DNA of 64,000 nucleotides, taken from Acidovorax sp. A79 (GTDB lineage: Bacteria > Pseudomonadota > Gammaproteobacteria > Burkholderiales > Burkholderiaceae_C). The stretch is from assembly GCF_041154505.1 (NCBI RefSeq), contig NZ_AP028672.1:3016501-3080500 (forward strand), given 5' to 3'. Both the position numbers and the translations under genes were made by a program. This document shows, piece by piece, positions 26,945 through 35,598 of the stretch. Every line of letters starts with the position of its first letter. Positions within the stretch are counted from its first letter, which is position 1. Under the pieces are notes generated by a model that saw only the letters and a list, made by a program, of their open reading frames with translations, had not been told where the DNA came from and ran no database searches.

Positions 26945-28744
26945 CTACCGGTACAGCGCCTCGATCTCGGCAGCGTAGGTCTTGTAGATGCTGGAGCGGC
27001 GCACCTTCATGGTGGCGGTGACCTCGCCGTCGTCGTGGTCCAGCTCCTTGGTGAGCAGGTGGAACTGGCGGATCTGCGAGACCTGGGCCAGGCGCTCGTT
27101 GCCCCGGCGGATCTCGGCGTCGATGAGCTCGCGCACCTCGGGCATTTCCACCAGCGAGCGGAAATGCGTGAACGCCAGGCGCCGGGCCTCGGCCCACTTG
27201 CCCACGGTCTCGTAGTCGATCATCACCAGCGCACCCACGAACTTGCGGCCCTCGGCGACGATGATGCATTCCTTGATGAAGGGGCTGCCCTTCATGGTGT
27301 TCTCGATCTCCGAGGGCGTGAGGTTCTTGCCGCCGGCGGTGATCATGATGTCCTTGAGCCGGTCCACGATCTTGATCTGGCCCTGCTCCTCGCGCACCAC
27401 GTCGCCGGTGTGCAGCCAGCCATCGATGATGCTCGCGGCCGTGGCCTCGGGGTTCTTGTAGTAGCCCGCGAACACCATGTCGCCGCGCAGCTGCAGCTCG
27501 CCGTTGTTGGCGATGCGGTGCTCCACGCCCAGGATGGGCACGCCCACGGTGCCGACCACCACGTTGTCCAGCCGGTGGCCCGTGACCATGCCGGTGGATT
27601 CGGTCAGGCCGTAGACCTCCACCAGCGGCAGGCCGAGCACGCGAAAGAAGCGCACCACGTCGGGCGGTATGGGCGCGGCCCCGGTGAGCGCCACGCGCGC
27701 CTCGCGCAGGCCGATGAAGTTCTGCAGCGCGCGGAACACCAGCCAGTAGCTGGCGGCGAAGGCCAGGCGCTCGCCCAGGCTCCAGGCGCTGCGCGGCTTC
27801 TCGGCCAGCGGCTGGCAGGCGGCGACCGCATGGTGGAACAGCCGGCGGCGCAGGCCCCCGGTCTCCTGCAGCTTGATGTGGATGGCGGCGTGCATCTTCT
27901 CCCAGATGCGCGGCACGCCCAGGAACATGGTGGGCGCCACCTCGCGCAGGTCTTCCTGCACGGTGCGGATGGACTCGCCGAAGTTCACCTGCGAGCCGAT
28001 GTACACCGGAACGAAGCTGGTGAGCATCTGCTCGGCCACGTGGCACAGCGGCAGATAGGACAGGTGGGTTGTGGACGCGTCGAGCTGCAGCCGATCGACG
28101 ATGCCGGGCACCACGCCGCGGATGTTGCGGTAGCTGATCATCGCGCCCTTGGGCTTGCCGGTGGAGCCCGAGGTGTAGATCATCAGGCCCACATCGTCGA
28201 GCGTCTGGCGCGCCAGGGCCTCGTCCACCAGCGCCTGCTGGCCGGATGCGGCGCCCAGCGCCTCCACCTCGGCAAAGGTGGCGATGAGCGCGCGCACCTC
28301 GGGTGCGAAGCTGCGCAGGCCCTTGGTCTCGATGACGATGATCTTTTTCAGGCGCGGCAGCTCGGGCAGGGCTGCGAGCAGCTTGTCGGTCTGTTCCTGG
28401 TCTTCGCAGACCATGACCTCGATGTCGGCATGGCCGACCACGTAGGCCACCTCGTTGCTGGGGCTGGTGGGGTAGACGCCCACGGTGACCGCACCGACCA
28501 GGCCCGCGCCCATCTGCGCGAGCACCCATTCGATGCGGTTCTCGGAGATCACGCCCACATGGCCGCCCGCCGGTAGGCCCAGCGCGCGCAGGCCCAGGCC
28601 GAAGTGGCAGGCGCGCTCGTGGTAGCGGGCCCAGGTGAAGGGCTTCCAGATGCCGAAGTCCTTTTGCCGGATGGCCACGCGGCCCGGTTCGGCTCGCGCG
28701 CGCTCGCGCAGCATCTGGGGCAGGGTGAGGTTCGGGAGGGTCAT
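26945..28744 (-). CDS. AMP-dependent long-chain acyl-CoA synthetase
   Basis: A 599-residue adenylate-forming enzyme that activates a carboxylic acid to its CoA thioester. The P-loop motif is MIYTSGSTGKPKGA, with YGLTESTGMVTG and GWLHTGDVV further on, and RLKDIMITAGGKNLTPSEIE as the hinge to the C-terminal domain, which contains the late catalytic region. Length and the insertions match FadD15/FACL-type synthetases. Its ATG at 28744 overlaps the livF stop (ATGA), so transport and activation are translated together. The substrate may be a fatty or aromatic acid. Confidence 0.92.
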   Translation of the reverse strand: MTLPNLTLPQMLRERARAEPGRVAIRQKDFGIWKPFTWARYHERACHFGLGLRALGLPAGGHVGVISENRIEWVLAQMGAGLVGAVTVGVYPTSPSNEVAYVVGHADIEVMVCEDQEQTDKLLAALPELPRLKKIIVIETKGLRSFAPEVRALIATFAEVEALGAASGQQALVDEALARQTLDDVGLMIYTSGSTGKPKGAMISYRNIRGVVPGIVDRLQLDASTTHLSYLPLCHVAEQMLTSFVPVYIGSQVNFGESIRTVQEDLREVAPTMFLGVPRIWEKMHAAIHIKLQETGGLRRRLFHHAVAACQPLAEKPRSAWSLGERLAFAASYWLVFRALQNFIGLREARVALTGAAPIPPDVVRFFRVLGLPLVEVYGLTESTGMVTGHRLDNVVVGTVGVPILGVEHRIANNGELQLRGDMVFAGYYKNPEATAASIIDGWLHTGDVVREEQGQIKIVDRLKDIMITAGGKNLTPSEIENTMKGSPFIKECIIVAEGRKFVGALVMIDYETVGKWAEARRLAFTHFRSLVEMPEVRELIDAEIRRGNERLAQVSQIRQFHLLTKELDHDDGEVTATMKVRRSSIYKTYAAEIEALYR

Positions 28745-29565
28745 GACAGCCAACGTTTCCTGCGCTTGTAGTGCTTGATGTCCTTGAAGCTCTTCGCTTC
28801 GCCACCACCCCCCATGCCCAGGTAGAACTCGCGCACGTCGGGGTCGTTGGCCAGGCGCTCGGCCGAGCCGTCGATCACGATCTTGCCGTTCTCCATGATG
28901 TAGCCCTGGTGGGCCACGGCCAGGGCCACGGTGGCGTTCTGCTCCACCAGCAGCATGGAGGTGCCGCGCTCGGCGTTGATGCGCGCGATGATGGTGAAGA
29001 TGTCTTCCACCAGCTTCGGCGACAGGCCCAGCGAAGGCTCGTCGAGCAAGATCAGCTGGGGCTGGGCGATGAGCGCGCGGCCGATGGCCAGCATTTGCTG
29101 CTCGCCACCCGAGAGATACCCGGCCAGGCCCTTGCGGCGCTCGTGCAGGCGCGGGAAGTAGCTGTAGACGCTGTCGAAGTCGGGCTTCGCATCGGCGCGG
29201 CCCGTGAGCGCATAGGTCGCGGCCACCAGGTTCTCTTCGACCGTGAGGTCCTCGAACACGCGGCGGCCCTCCATCACGTGCGAGAGGCCGCTGCGCACCA
29301 GCTGCTGCGGTGCCAGGCCCGCGGTGGGCTGGCCGTTGAAGCGGATGCTGCCCGACTCCACCGTGCCGTCTTCGAGCGCCAGCAGGCCCGAGATGGCCTT
29401 GAGCGTGGTGGACTTGCCCGCGCCGTTGCTGCCCAGCAGCGCCACGATCTGGCCGCGCGGCACGGCCAGCGACAGGCCGCGCAGGGCCTGCACGACCTTG
29501 TTGTAGATGACCTCGATGTTGTTGACTTCGAGGACGTTGGTTGGACCGGTGTCTGTCATGGGCAT
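28741..29565 (-). CDS. livF: ABC transporter ATP-binding protein, LivF type
   Basis: About 274 residues with Walker A GSNGAGKST, signature YLSGGEQQML, Walker B LILLDEPSLGLSP and H-loop region LLVEQN. This is the LivF type of the branched-chain amino acid (HAAT) family. A basic C-terminal tail (KHYKRRKRW) is unusual. Two ATG codons, 29565 and 29559, are both possible starts. It is translationally coupled to the acyl-CoA synthetase downstream. It powers, with LivG, the LivHM permease. Confidence 0.92.
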   Translation of the reverse strand: MPMTDTGPTNVLEVNNIEVIYNKVVQALRGLSLAVPRGQIVALLGSNGAGKSTTLKAISGLLALEDGTVESGSIRFNGQPTAGLAPQQLVRSGLSHVMEGRRVFEDLTVEENLVAATYALTGRADAKPDFDSVYSYFPRLHERRKGLAGYLSGGEQQMLAIGRALIAQPQLILLDEPSLGLSPKLVEDIFTIIARINAERGTSMLLVEQNATVALAVAHQGYIMENGKIVIDGSAERLANDPDVREFYLGMGGGGEAKSFKDIKHYKRRKRWLS

Positions 29566-29630
29566 TGCCAAAACGTCGTTGCACGTGTTTGGCCGGCGGT
29601 GTGGGCGATCGCATGACCTGCGCGCGGGGC

Positions 29631-29729
29631 ACCGAGCAAGGGCCGCCCCGCAGCGAGGGTGCCGTCCCCCTTCCCGCAACGCGCAGCGGTGCGAGAGAAG
29701 GGGGAAGCGGCGCGGCCGCTCAGGGGGAT
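29631..29729 (+). repeat. Repeat family B, copy 2
   Basis: ACCGAGCAAGGGCCGCCCCG followed by AGCGAGGGTGCCGTCCCCCT and ending CAGGGGGA. It shares the core with copies at 4199 and 44331 and lies in the livK-livF gap. Confidence 0.75.
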
Positions 29730-29737
29730 GTACCGCA

Positions 29738-30928
29738 TCAGAGCTTGATCCAGTCGGAAGCCGCGACCATCTTCTGTGCCTTCATGTCCGCGCGGTACAC
29801 GCGCCCCACGGGGATGGAGTTGCCGCTGATGGTGATCGGCACGCCGATCAGGCCACCGGTGTCGAAGTCCTTGATGGAATTGAGCGCGGCCTTGAGGTTC
29901 TTGCCGTCGAGCGGCTTGCCCGCGTCCAGGCAGCGCTTGGCCGATTCGGTGAACAGCATGGCGGCGAGAAAGCCCTGGATGTAGGCCGTGCTCTGGTACT
30001 CGGGGCGCAGCGCGCGGATCTTCTCCAGCATAGGCGCCTTCTCGGTGTCGTAGTAGTAGCGGTAGGGCATCACGCCCATGAAGCCGTCGGCGGCCTCGCC
30101 CATCTTCATCACGGTGGAGCTGTCCATGGTCCAGAAGGTGCCCATCCACTTGCTGGTCATGCCCTGCTGCTTGCCCTGGGTGATGAACTCGGGGATGGGC
30201 GCGAGGATGTAGCCGTGGAAGATGGTGTAGTCGGGCGCTGCGCGGCGCAGCTTGATGACCTCGCCCGAGACGTCCACGCTGCCCGCGGGCGTCATGATCT
30301 TGACGGGCACCGACAGGCCGAGTGCCTTGGCGGTGGCCTCGCTCTTGTCGATCGGGTCGCGGCCGAATTCCGAATCGGAGTACACGAAGGCCACCTTGGC
30401 ACCGGGCTTTTCCTTGGCGATGTGCTTGAGCAGGATGCCGAACATCTCGGTGTAGTCCGGGCCCACGAGGAACTGGTTCGGGTACTTCTTCGGATCGTTG
30501 AGCTCGCTGGCGAACGAGGCACCGGCCATCAGCGTGGTGCCCGCGCGGTCGAGCTCGGGGTTGATGGTCTTGGCAAAGCCGGTGGAGTCGCCGTAGTAGA
30601 GGTTCACCTTGTTCTGGCTGGTGATCTTCTTGTAGGCGGCGACCGAGACGTCGACCTTGTAGCCCGTGTCCTCGGGCACGTACTTGAGCTTGCGGCCCTT
30701 GATGCCACCCGCGTCGTTGACCATCTTCACGTAGTCGCCGATGCCGGCGTTGATGCCCACGCCCGCAAACGCGAACACGCCGGTGAGCGGGATGGAGCCG
30801 CCGATGACGATGTCCTCGCCGCTGGCCTGCGCGGTGGCGGTGAGCGGTGCGGCCAGCGTGGCGCCCGCAGCGAGCAGCAGGGTGCGGCGGCGCTGTGACA
30901 TGGGGGATGCGTTGGTGGTGGTGGGCAT
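29738..30928 (-). CDS. ABC transporter periplasmic substrate-binding protein, LivK type
   Basis: A 396-residue periplasmic-binding protein of the Leu/Ile/Val family. A signal peptide with an RRR block (SQRRRTLLLAAGATL) precedes cleavage near AQA. Family landmarks are IVIGGSIPLTGVFA, GGIKGRKLKYVPED and YGDSTGFAKT. I chose the ATG at 30928 because AAGGAG lies 8-9 bases upstream; an earlier ATG at 30946 would overlap that site. In an operon with an acyl-CoA synthetase the ligand is more likely a carboxylic acid than an amino acid; that is inference. Confidence 0.9.
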   Translation of the reverse strand: MPTTTNASPMSQRRRTLLLAAGATLAAPLTATAQASGEDIVIGGSIPLTGVFAFAGVGINAGIGDYVKMVNDAGGIKGRKLKYVPEDTGYKVDVSVAAYKKITSQNKVNLYYGDSTGFAKTINPELDRAGTTLMAGASFASELNDPKKYPNQFLVGPDYTEMFGILLKHIAKEKPGAKVAFVYSDSEFGRDPIDKSEATAKALGLSVPVKIMTPAGSVDVSGEVIKLRRAAPDYTIFHGYILAPIPEFITQGKQQGMTSKWMGTFWTMDSSTVMKMGEAADGFMGVMPYRYYYDTEKAPMLEKIRALRPEYQSTAYIQGFLAAMLFTESAKRCLDAGKPLDGKNLKAALNSIKDFDTGGLIGVPITISGNSIPVGRVYRADMKAQKMVAASDWIKL

Positions 30929-30971
30929 GGTGCTTGTCTCCTTCATGGTTTTATGGGCTGTGGCGGCTCTC

Positions 30972-32009
30972 TCAATTGCGGAACGGCCACAGATGGAAAA
31001 AGCGGCGAATGCGCCGCCACACTTCTGCGAGCCCCTGTGGCTCGAACACCAGAAATCCGATGATCAGCAGGCCGAAGATCACGGTGCGTACGGGCGAGAG
31101 GAACACCGTGAGCTCGTTGCCGCCGGGCAGCAGGGCGACCACCAGCTTGAGCAGCTCGGGCACCATGGTCATGAACACCGCGCCCAGGATGCCGCCCAGG
31201 ATGGAGCCCATGCCGCCGACGATGATGGCCGCCAGGAAGAAGATGGACATCAGCAGCGGAAAGCTCTCGGGCGTGACCACGCGAAAGAAGTAGGCCCACA
31301 GGCCGCCTGCCACGCCCGCGTAGAACGAGGACAGCCCGAACGACAGCAGCTTGTAGCGCAGCAGCGGTATGCCCAGCACCTCGGCCGAGATGTCGCGGTC
31401 GCGGATGGCGATGAAGGCGCGGCCCACGCGCGTGCGAAACAGGTTGGCCGCGCCCAGCAGCATGAGCACCGTGACCGGCACGATCACCCAGTACAGGCGG
31501 AACGAGGTGTCGAGCGGCAGGCCGAACAGCTTGGCCGGCGGCACGCTGAGGCCGCCGGTGCCACCCGTGAACTTCCAGTTGGCGAAGATGAAGTGCGCGA
31601 TGAACGACGCCGCGATGGTGGCGATGGCCAGGTACAGGCCTTTGACGCGCAGCGAGGGGATGCCCACGACGATGCCACCCAGCATGGCCACGAAGCCGCC
31701 GGCCAGCAGGTTGAGCAGAAAGGGCGTGCCCGCGCGCGTCTCCAGCACGGCCACGGTATAGGCCCCCAGGCCCATGAAGGCCGCCTGCCCCAGGCTCACC
31801 AGTCCGGTGTAGCCGGTGAGGATGTTCAGCCCCGTGGCGCTGGCCACGTTGATGCTGACCAGGCAGGCCAGGTAGAGCCAATAGTCGCTGGCCATGAAGG
31901 GGAAGAGCAGCAGCAGCGCGGCGGCCACGGCGAGCCAGACTTTCTGCGTGCGCGAGTCGAACAGCGCCGCGTCGGCGATGTAGCTTTCCTTGAGGGTTCC
32001 GATGCGCAT
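30972..32009 (-). CDS. livM: ABC transporter permease, LivM type
   Basis: A 345-residue inner-membrane permease with about ten helices. The family segments NILTGYTGLVSLGQAAFMGLG and the coupling-helix region FIAIRDRDISAEVLGI are visible. The C-terminus is basic (RRIRRFFHLW). It pairs with the LivH-type permease 8 bp upstream to form the membrane channel. Confidence 0.92.
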   Translation of the reverse strand: MRIGTLKESYIADAALFDSRTQKVWLAVAAALLLLFPFMASDYWLYLACLVSINVASATGLNILTGYTGLVSLGQAAFMGLGAYTVAVLETRAGTPFLLNLLAGGFVAMLGGIVVGIPSLRVKGLYLAIATIAASFIAHFIFANWKFTGGTGGLSVPPAKLFGLPLDTSFRLYWVIVPVTVLMLLGAANLFRTRVGRAFIAIRDRDISAEVLGIPLLRYKLLSFGLSSFYAGVAGGLWAYFFRVVTPESFPLLMSIFFLAAIIVGGMGSILGGILGAVFMTMVPELLKLVVALLPGGNELTVFLSPVRTVIFGLLIIGFLVFEPQGLAEVWRRIRRFFHLWPFRN

Positions 32010-32017
32010 GGCGTGCC

Positions 32018-32899
32018 TTACAGACGTTCTATTTCGTGCGTGCCGAACAGGCCATAGGGTCGCACCAGCAGTACGGCCACGAGCACGATGAAGGTGGCCA
32101 GCAGCTTGTACTCGCCGCCCAGGTAGGCGCCAGCCAGCGCTTCGATGAGGCCGATGAGCAGGCCGCCCAGGAGCGCGCCGAGCACGCTGTCGAGCCCGCC
32201 CACGATGACTACCACCAGCACCGACAGGCCGAACACGCCCATGCTCGACGAGATGCCGCCAATCGACCCGACGATGATCCCGGAGATCGCGGCGATCATG
32301 GCCGAGGCCACCCAGGCCAGCGAGAACACGCGCGGCACGTTGATGCCCACCGAGTAGGCGGCGGCCTGGTCGCTGGCCGTGGCGCGCAGGGCCACGCCGC
32401 CGCGCCAGAAGCGGAACACCAGCAGCACGGCGGCGATGAAGGCCACGGCGATCATGGCGCCCCAGAACACCTTGGGCGCGAGGAAGGCTTCGCCGATCAT
32501 GATGGGCTTGGTCGGCATGAACTCGGGCAGGCGGCGCTGGTCGGCCGTCCAGATCATCTCCACCAGGCCCACGAGCACCGAGGCCAGGCCCACGGTGACC
32601 ATGAAGACGGAGATCGGTGGCTCGCCCAGCAGCGGGCGGATCATGGTGCGCTCGATCACCGCGCCCAAGAGGCCCGAGCCGAGCACCGCCGCCGGAATGG
32701 CCAGCCACAGCGGCAGCGCGAAGGTGGCGGCGAAGGTGAAGAAGAGGTAGGCGCCGACCATGAGCAGCTCGCCGATGGCGATGTTCACCACGCGCGTGGC
32801 CTTGTAGACCATGACGAAGGCCAGCGCCGCGAGCGCATAGAGGCCACCGCCGGCAATGCCGGTGAGGCTGATTTCGAACAGGTAGGCCCAGTCCATCAT
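32018..32899 (-). CDS. livH: ABC transporter permease, LivH type
   Basis: A 293-residue permease. ISLTGIAGGGLYALAALAFV at the start and ALRATASDQAAAYSVGINV as the EAA-type coupling loop identify LivH. It starts at ATG 32899, overlapping the livG stop (ATGA), so LivG and LivH are made together. It carries about eight membrane helices. Confidence 0.92.
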   Translation of the reverse strand: MMDWAYLFEISLTGIAGGGLYALAALAFVMVYKATRVVNIAIGELLMVGAYLFFTFAATFALPLWLAIPAAVLGSGLLGAVIERTMIRPLLGEPPISVFMVTVGLASVLVGLVEMIWTADQRRLPEFMPTKPIMIGEAFLAPKVFWGAMIAVAFIAAVLLVFRFWRGGVALRATASDQAAAYSVGINVPRVFSLAWVASAMIAAISGIIVGSIGGISSSMGVFGLSVLVVVIVGGLDSVLGALLGGLLIGLIEALAGAYLGGEYKLLATFIVLVAVLLVRPYGLFGTHEIERL

Positions 32900-33762
32900 G
32901 CAACCCCCTGCAGTGGCGTCGCAGCACCGGCATGCAGGCGGGCCCGCAGGTCGCCCACGTCGCCCGAGCCCAGGTAGGCGCGGATCACCTCGGGGTTGGC
33001 CTGCACCTCCCCCGGCGTGCCCTGGGCGATGACCTGGCCGAAGTTGAGCACCACCACGTGGTCCGACAGGTCCATCACCATGCCCATGTCGTGCTCGACC
33101 ATGAGCACGGTGACACCCCACTCGGCGCGCACGTCGAGGATGAAGCGCGCCATGTCCTCGGTCTCCTCGCGGTTCATGCCGGCCACGGGCTCGTCGAGCA
33201 TCAGTACCTCGGGCTGCATGGCCAGGGCACGGGCCATCTCCACGCGCTTTTGCAGGCCGTAGGGCAGGGCCGAGACGGGCGCATGGCGGATGTGGTCGAT
33301 CTCCAGGAAGTCGATGATGCGCTCCTCGATGTCGGCACGCAGGGCGGCCTCTTCGCGGCGTGCGCGGCCCACGTAGAGCAGCGCGTCGAGCACATTGGTC
33401 TTGAGGTGCGCATGCCGCCCGAGCTTGATGTTGTCGAGCACCGTCATGCCGCGAAACAGCGCGATGTTCTGGAAGCTGCGCCCCAGGCCCAGCCGGGCGC
33501 GCTGCGGCGCCGGCACCCGCGTGATGTCCTGGCCCTTGAAGCGGATGGCGCCGCTGCCCGGGCGGTAGAAGCCCGAGATGGTGTTGAACAGCGAGGTCTT
33601 GCCCGCACCGTTGGGGCCGATGACGGCGGTGATGGAGCCGGCCTGCACGCCAAAGCCCACGCCGGTGAGCGCCTTGACCCCGCCGAAGGCCAGCGTGACG
33701 CCATCGACCTGCAGCAGGGGCGGCGCGCTGGCGGGGGGAATGCCGGGTGGGTGTGTCTCCAT
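32896..33762 (-). CDS. livG: ABC transporter ATP-binding protein, LivG type
   Basis: 288 residues with Walker A GPNGAGKTS, Walker B VLMLDEPVAGMN and H-loop VLMVEHDM. The signature reads ALPYGLQKRVEMARAL, the degenerate form usual in LivG. A Pro-rich N-terminal tail precedes the domain. It is the first gene of the transport and catabolism operon, transcribed away from the tetR gene 150 bp upstream. Confidence 0.92.
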   Translation of the reverse strand: METHPPGIPPASAPPLLQVDGVTLAFGGVKALTGVGFGVQAGSITAVIGPNGAGKTSLFNTISGFYRPGSGAIRFKGQDITRVPAPQRARLGLGRSFQNIALFRGMTVLDNIKLGRHAHLKTNVLDALLYVGRARREEAALRADIEERIIDFLEIDHIRHAPVSALPYGLQKRVEMARALAMQPEVLMLDEPVAGMNREETEDMARFILDVRAEWGVTVLMVEHDMGMVMDLSDHVVVLNFGQVIAQGTPGEVQANPEVIRAYLGSGDVGDLRARLHAGAATPLQGVA

Positions 33763-33822
33763 TGGCTTTCTAATGCGGGTTTGTGCTGACCAGAAAATTC
33801 CTGCGGGCCTGCAGAAATTTCC

Positions 33823-33854
33823 TACTTGTGCGTAAACTGCTTACTCGTGAGTAG
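33823..33854. promoter_or_regulatory. Pair of TetR-type operator palindromes
   Basis: TACTCGTGAGTA (33842-33853) is a perfect inverted repeat. A related TACTTGTGCGTAA (33823-33835) lies 19 bp upstream on the same face. They sit in the divergent gap between livG and the tetR gene, the expected place for a repressor controlling both directions. Confidence 0.6.
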
Positions 33855-33912
33855 ATTCTGGAAGGCCCCGCGCCAAACCAGCATCCGTACTTTCCCGAGG
33901 AACCAGCCCGCC

Positions 33913-34671
33913 ATGCCCAGCCCTACCGTGTCGCCCCCCCGCAGTGCCGACCGCCCGCCTGCGTCTCCCTGGGCGCCCGCGTCCCACCGCGAACAGCAGC
34001 GCGAGGCCAAGCGCAATGCCGTGCTGCAGGCGGCCGCGCAGCTGTTCAACGAACGCGGCTTTCATGCCACCTCGCTCGACGACATCGCCGCGCGGCTGAA
34101 CGTGACCAAGCCCACGCTGTACTACTACGTGAAGAACAAGGACGAGATCCTGCTGCAGTGCGTGAGCAAGGGCCTGGAGATGATGCTCGAGGGCATCGAT
34201 GCCTCGCGCGCGGCCGGGGGCAAGGCCATCGACCAGCTCATGACCTGCATGCAGGTGTATGCGCGCATCGTCACCATGGACTTCGGCAAGTGCCTGATCC
34301 GCGTGGGCGACGAGCAGCTGCCGCCGGAGAGCCGCAAGGAGCTGCGCCGCCTGAAGTCCGCCATCGACCAGGAATTCCGCCGCCTCGTGGCCGAGGGGGT
34401 GGAGGAAGGATCGCTGCAGCCTTGCGACCCGAAGATGACGGCCTTCGTAATCGCGGGCGCGCTCAGCTGGATCGGGCGCTGGTACCAGCCCGGCGGCGAG
34501 TACACGGCCGAGCAGGTGGCGGGGCAGTGCATCGAAACGCTGTGCCAGGGGGTGCTGCGCCGCGCGGACGTACCCCCGCCGCCGGCTGCGAAGCGTGCGG
34601 CGCGCAAGGCCGGCACCCCTGCCGTGGCCAAGGGCAGGGCTGCGCCCGCCGCCCGGGCGTCCAAGGCCTGA
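33913..34671 (+). CDS. TetR/AcrR family transcriptional regulator
   Basis: A 252-residue repressor. The helix-turn-helix region covers residues ~40-85 (AAAQLFNERGFHATSLDDIA and VTKPTLYYYVKNKDEIL). A ligand-binding helical domain follows, then a Pro/Ala/Lys-rich tail. The ATG at 33913 gives the usual length; an upstream frame to 33826 would run through the operator. It is divergent from the liv/acyl-CoA operon and probably represses it until an acyl-CoA or acid is present. Confidence 0.9.
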   Translation: MPSPTVSPPRSADRPPASPWAPASHREQQREAKRNAVLQAAAQLFNERGFHATSLDDIAARLNVTKPTLYYYVKNKDEILLQCVSKGLEMMLEGIDASRAAGGKAIDQLMTCMQVYARIVTMDFGKCLIRVGDEQLPPESRKELRRLKSAIDQEFRRLVAEGVEEGSLQPCDPKMTAFVIAGALSWIGRWYQPGGEYTAEQVAGQCIETLCQGVLRRADVPPPPAAKRAARKAGTPAVAKGRAAPAARASKA

Positions 34672-34699
34672 ACGAGCGCCTCGCCGCGAGGGCTGTGCC

Positions 34700-35191
34700 T
34701 CAATCCGGGCGCGCGGGCCTGGGGGCGGGCGGTGTGCCGGGCGCTGCCGCCAGGTCGTCGAGGATCGGGCAGTCCGGCCGGTCATTGCCCTGGCAGCACG
34801 ACACCAGCGTTTTCAGCGTGCGCTGCATGGCCTGCATGGCGGCAATGCGCTCGCTCAGGTCGTCGATGTGCGCCTGGGCGATGCGCTTGACCTGGCTGCT
34901 GGCGCGGCTGCGGTCGTGCCACAGGGCGAGCAGCTCGGCGATCTCCTCCATCGAGAAGCCCAGGTCGCGGCTGCGGCGGATGAAGTGCAGCGTGTGCACG
35001 TCCGCCTCGGTGTACTGGCGGTAGCCGCTGTCGGTGCGGGCCACGGCGGACAGCAGGCCCAGCGACTCGTAGTGGCGCACCATGCGGGCGGAGATGCCCG
35101 CGCTGCGCGCCGCTTCTCCGATGGACAGCGGCCGGCTCGGCAGCGCGGGCTCTGCGCGGTGGCGGGCCGGTGCGCCGGGGGTGGCCGTCAT
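34700..35191 (-). CDS. cueR: Copper-responsive MerR regulator CueR
   Basis: A 163-residue MerR protein. LSIGEAARSAGISARMVRHYE is the DNA-binding region, GYRQYTEADV follows, then the dimer coiled coil. CCQGNDRPDC near the C-terminus has the C-x7-C spacing that binds Cu(I) in CueR. A Pro-rich tail follows. It starts at ATG 35191, overlapping the copZ stop (ATGA). CueR activates promoters with 19-bp spacers; two such promoters are in this region. Confidence 0.92.
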   Translation of the reverse strand: MTATPGAPARHRAEPALPSRPLSIGEAARSAGISARMVRHYESLGLLSAVARTDSGYRQYTEADVHTLHFIRRSRDLGFSMEEIAELLALWHDRSRASSQVKRIAQAHIDDLSERIAAMQAMQRTLKTLVSCCQGNDRPDCPILDDLAAAPGTPPAPRPARPD

Positions 35192-35439
35192 GGCGCGACC
35201 GCGTAGCCTTCTTCGGCGATGGCGCTGGTCAGGGCCGCGCGGTCCGCGTCGGTGTTGCCCACTTCCACGCGCCCCGTGCCGCGGTCGATGCGCACGGTGG
35301 CATCCGGGTCCACCCCTTGCACGGCCTGCGTGACGGCACGCTCGCAGTGGCCGCAGGTCATGCCCTGCACGGTGAAGAGCTGCGTGGAAGAAGAAGAAGG
35401 AGAAGGCGACGGGGAAGAGATCGGGGAAGTGGATGTCAT
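35188..35439 (-). CDS. copZ: Copper chaperone with heavy-metal-associated domain
   Basis: An 83-residue protein: about 18 Ser/Pro-rich residues, then one HMA domain with the Cu(I) motif GMTCGHC and the fold signature ending EEGYAVAP. It carries cytosolic Cu(I) to CopA or CueR. The low-complexity N-terminal Ser/Pro run is atypical. It is first in the copZ-cueR operon, with its own MerR-type promoter. Confidence 0.9.
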   Translation of the reverse strand: MTSTSPISSPSPSPSSSSTQLFTVQGMTCGHCERAVTQAVQGVDPDATVRIDRGTGRVEVGNTDADRAALTSAIAEEGYAVAP

Positions 35440-35477
35440 GGCGGGCTCCTGTGCCGATAAAGTGCTTGAACACCTGC

Positions 35478-35508
35478 AGCGTAAACCTTCACATCATGGC
35501 AAGGTCAA
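35478..35508 (-). promoter_or_regulatory. CueR-type promoter of copZ-cueR
   Basis: On the minus strand TTGACC (35508-35503) and TACGCT (35483-35478) are separated by exactly 19 bp. The spacer holds the dyad ACCTTGCC ... AAGGTT. The long 19-bp spacer is the hallmark of MerR-activated promoters. Confidence 0.8.
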
Positions 35509-35526
35509 GCCCCCCGGGGAATTCCC

Positions 35527-35580
35527 CTCTGTTTGCTATTGAAAATATAGCTGCTTGCGCAATATGGACAAGCGCCACGG
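35527..35580 (+). repeat. Repeat family A, copy 6 (diverged)
   Basis: TTGCTATTGAAAATATAGCT then CTTGCGC ... AAGCGCCACGGCGGAATTTT. It lies between the copZ promoter and the flavoprotein stop. Confidence 0.6.
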
Positions 35581-35598
35581 CGGAATTTTGACCGAATC

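Noticed and set aside
26945..29632. A single 895-codon frame joining livF-region sequence to the acyl-CoA synthetase
   Set aside because: The N-terminal 300 residues are livF read in the wrong frame; the ATG at 28744 with ATGA overlap is the sensible start.
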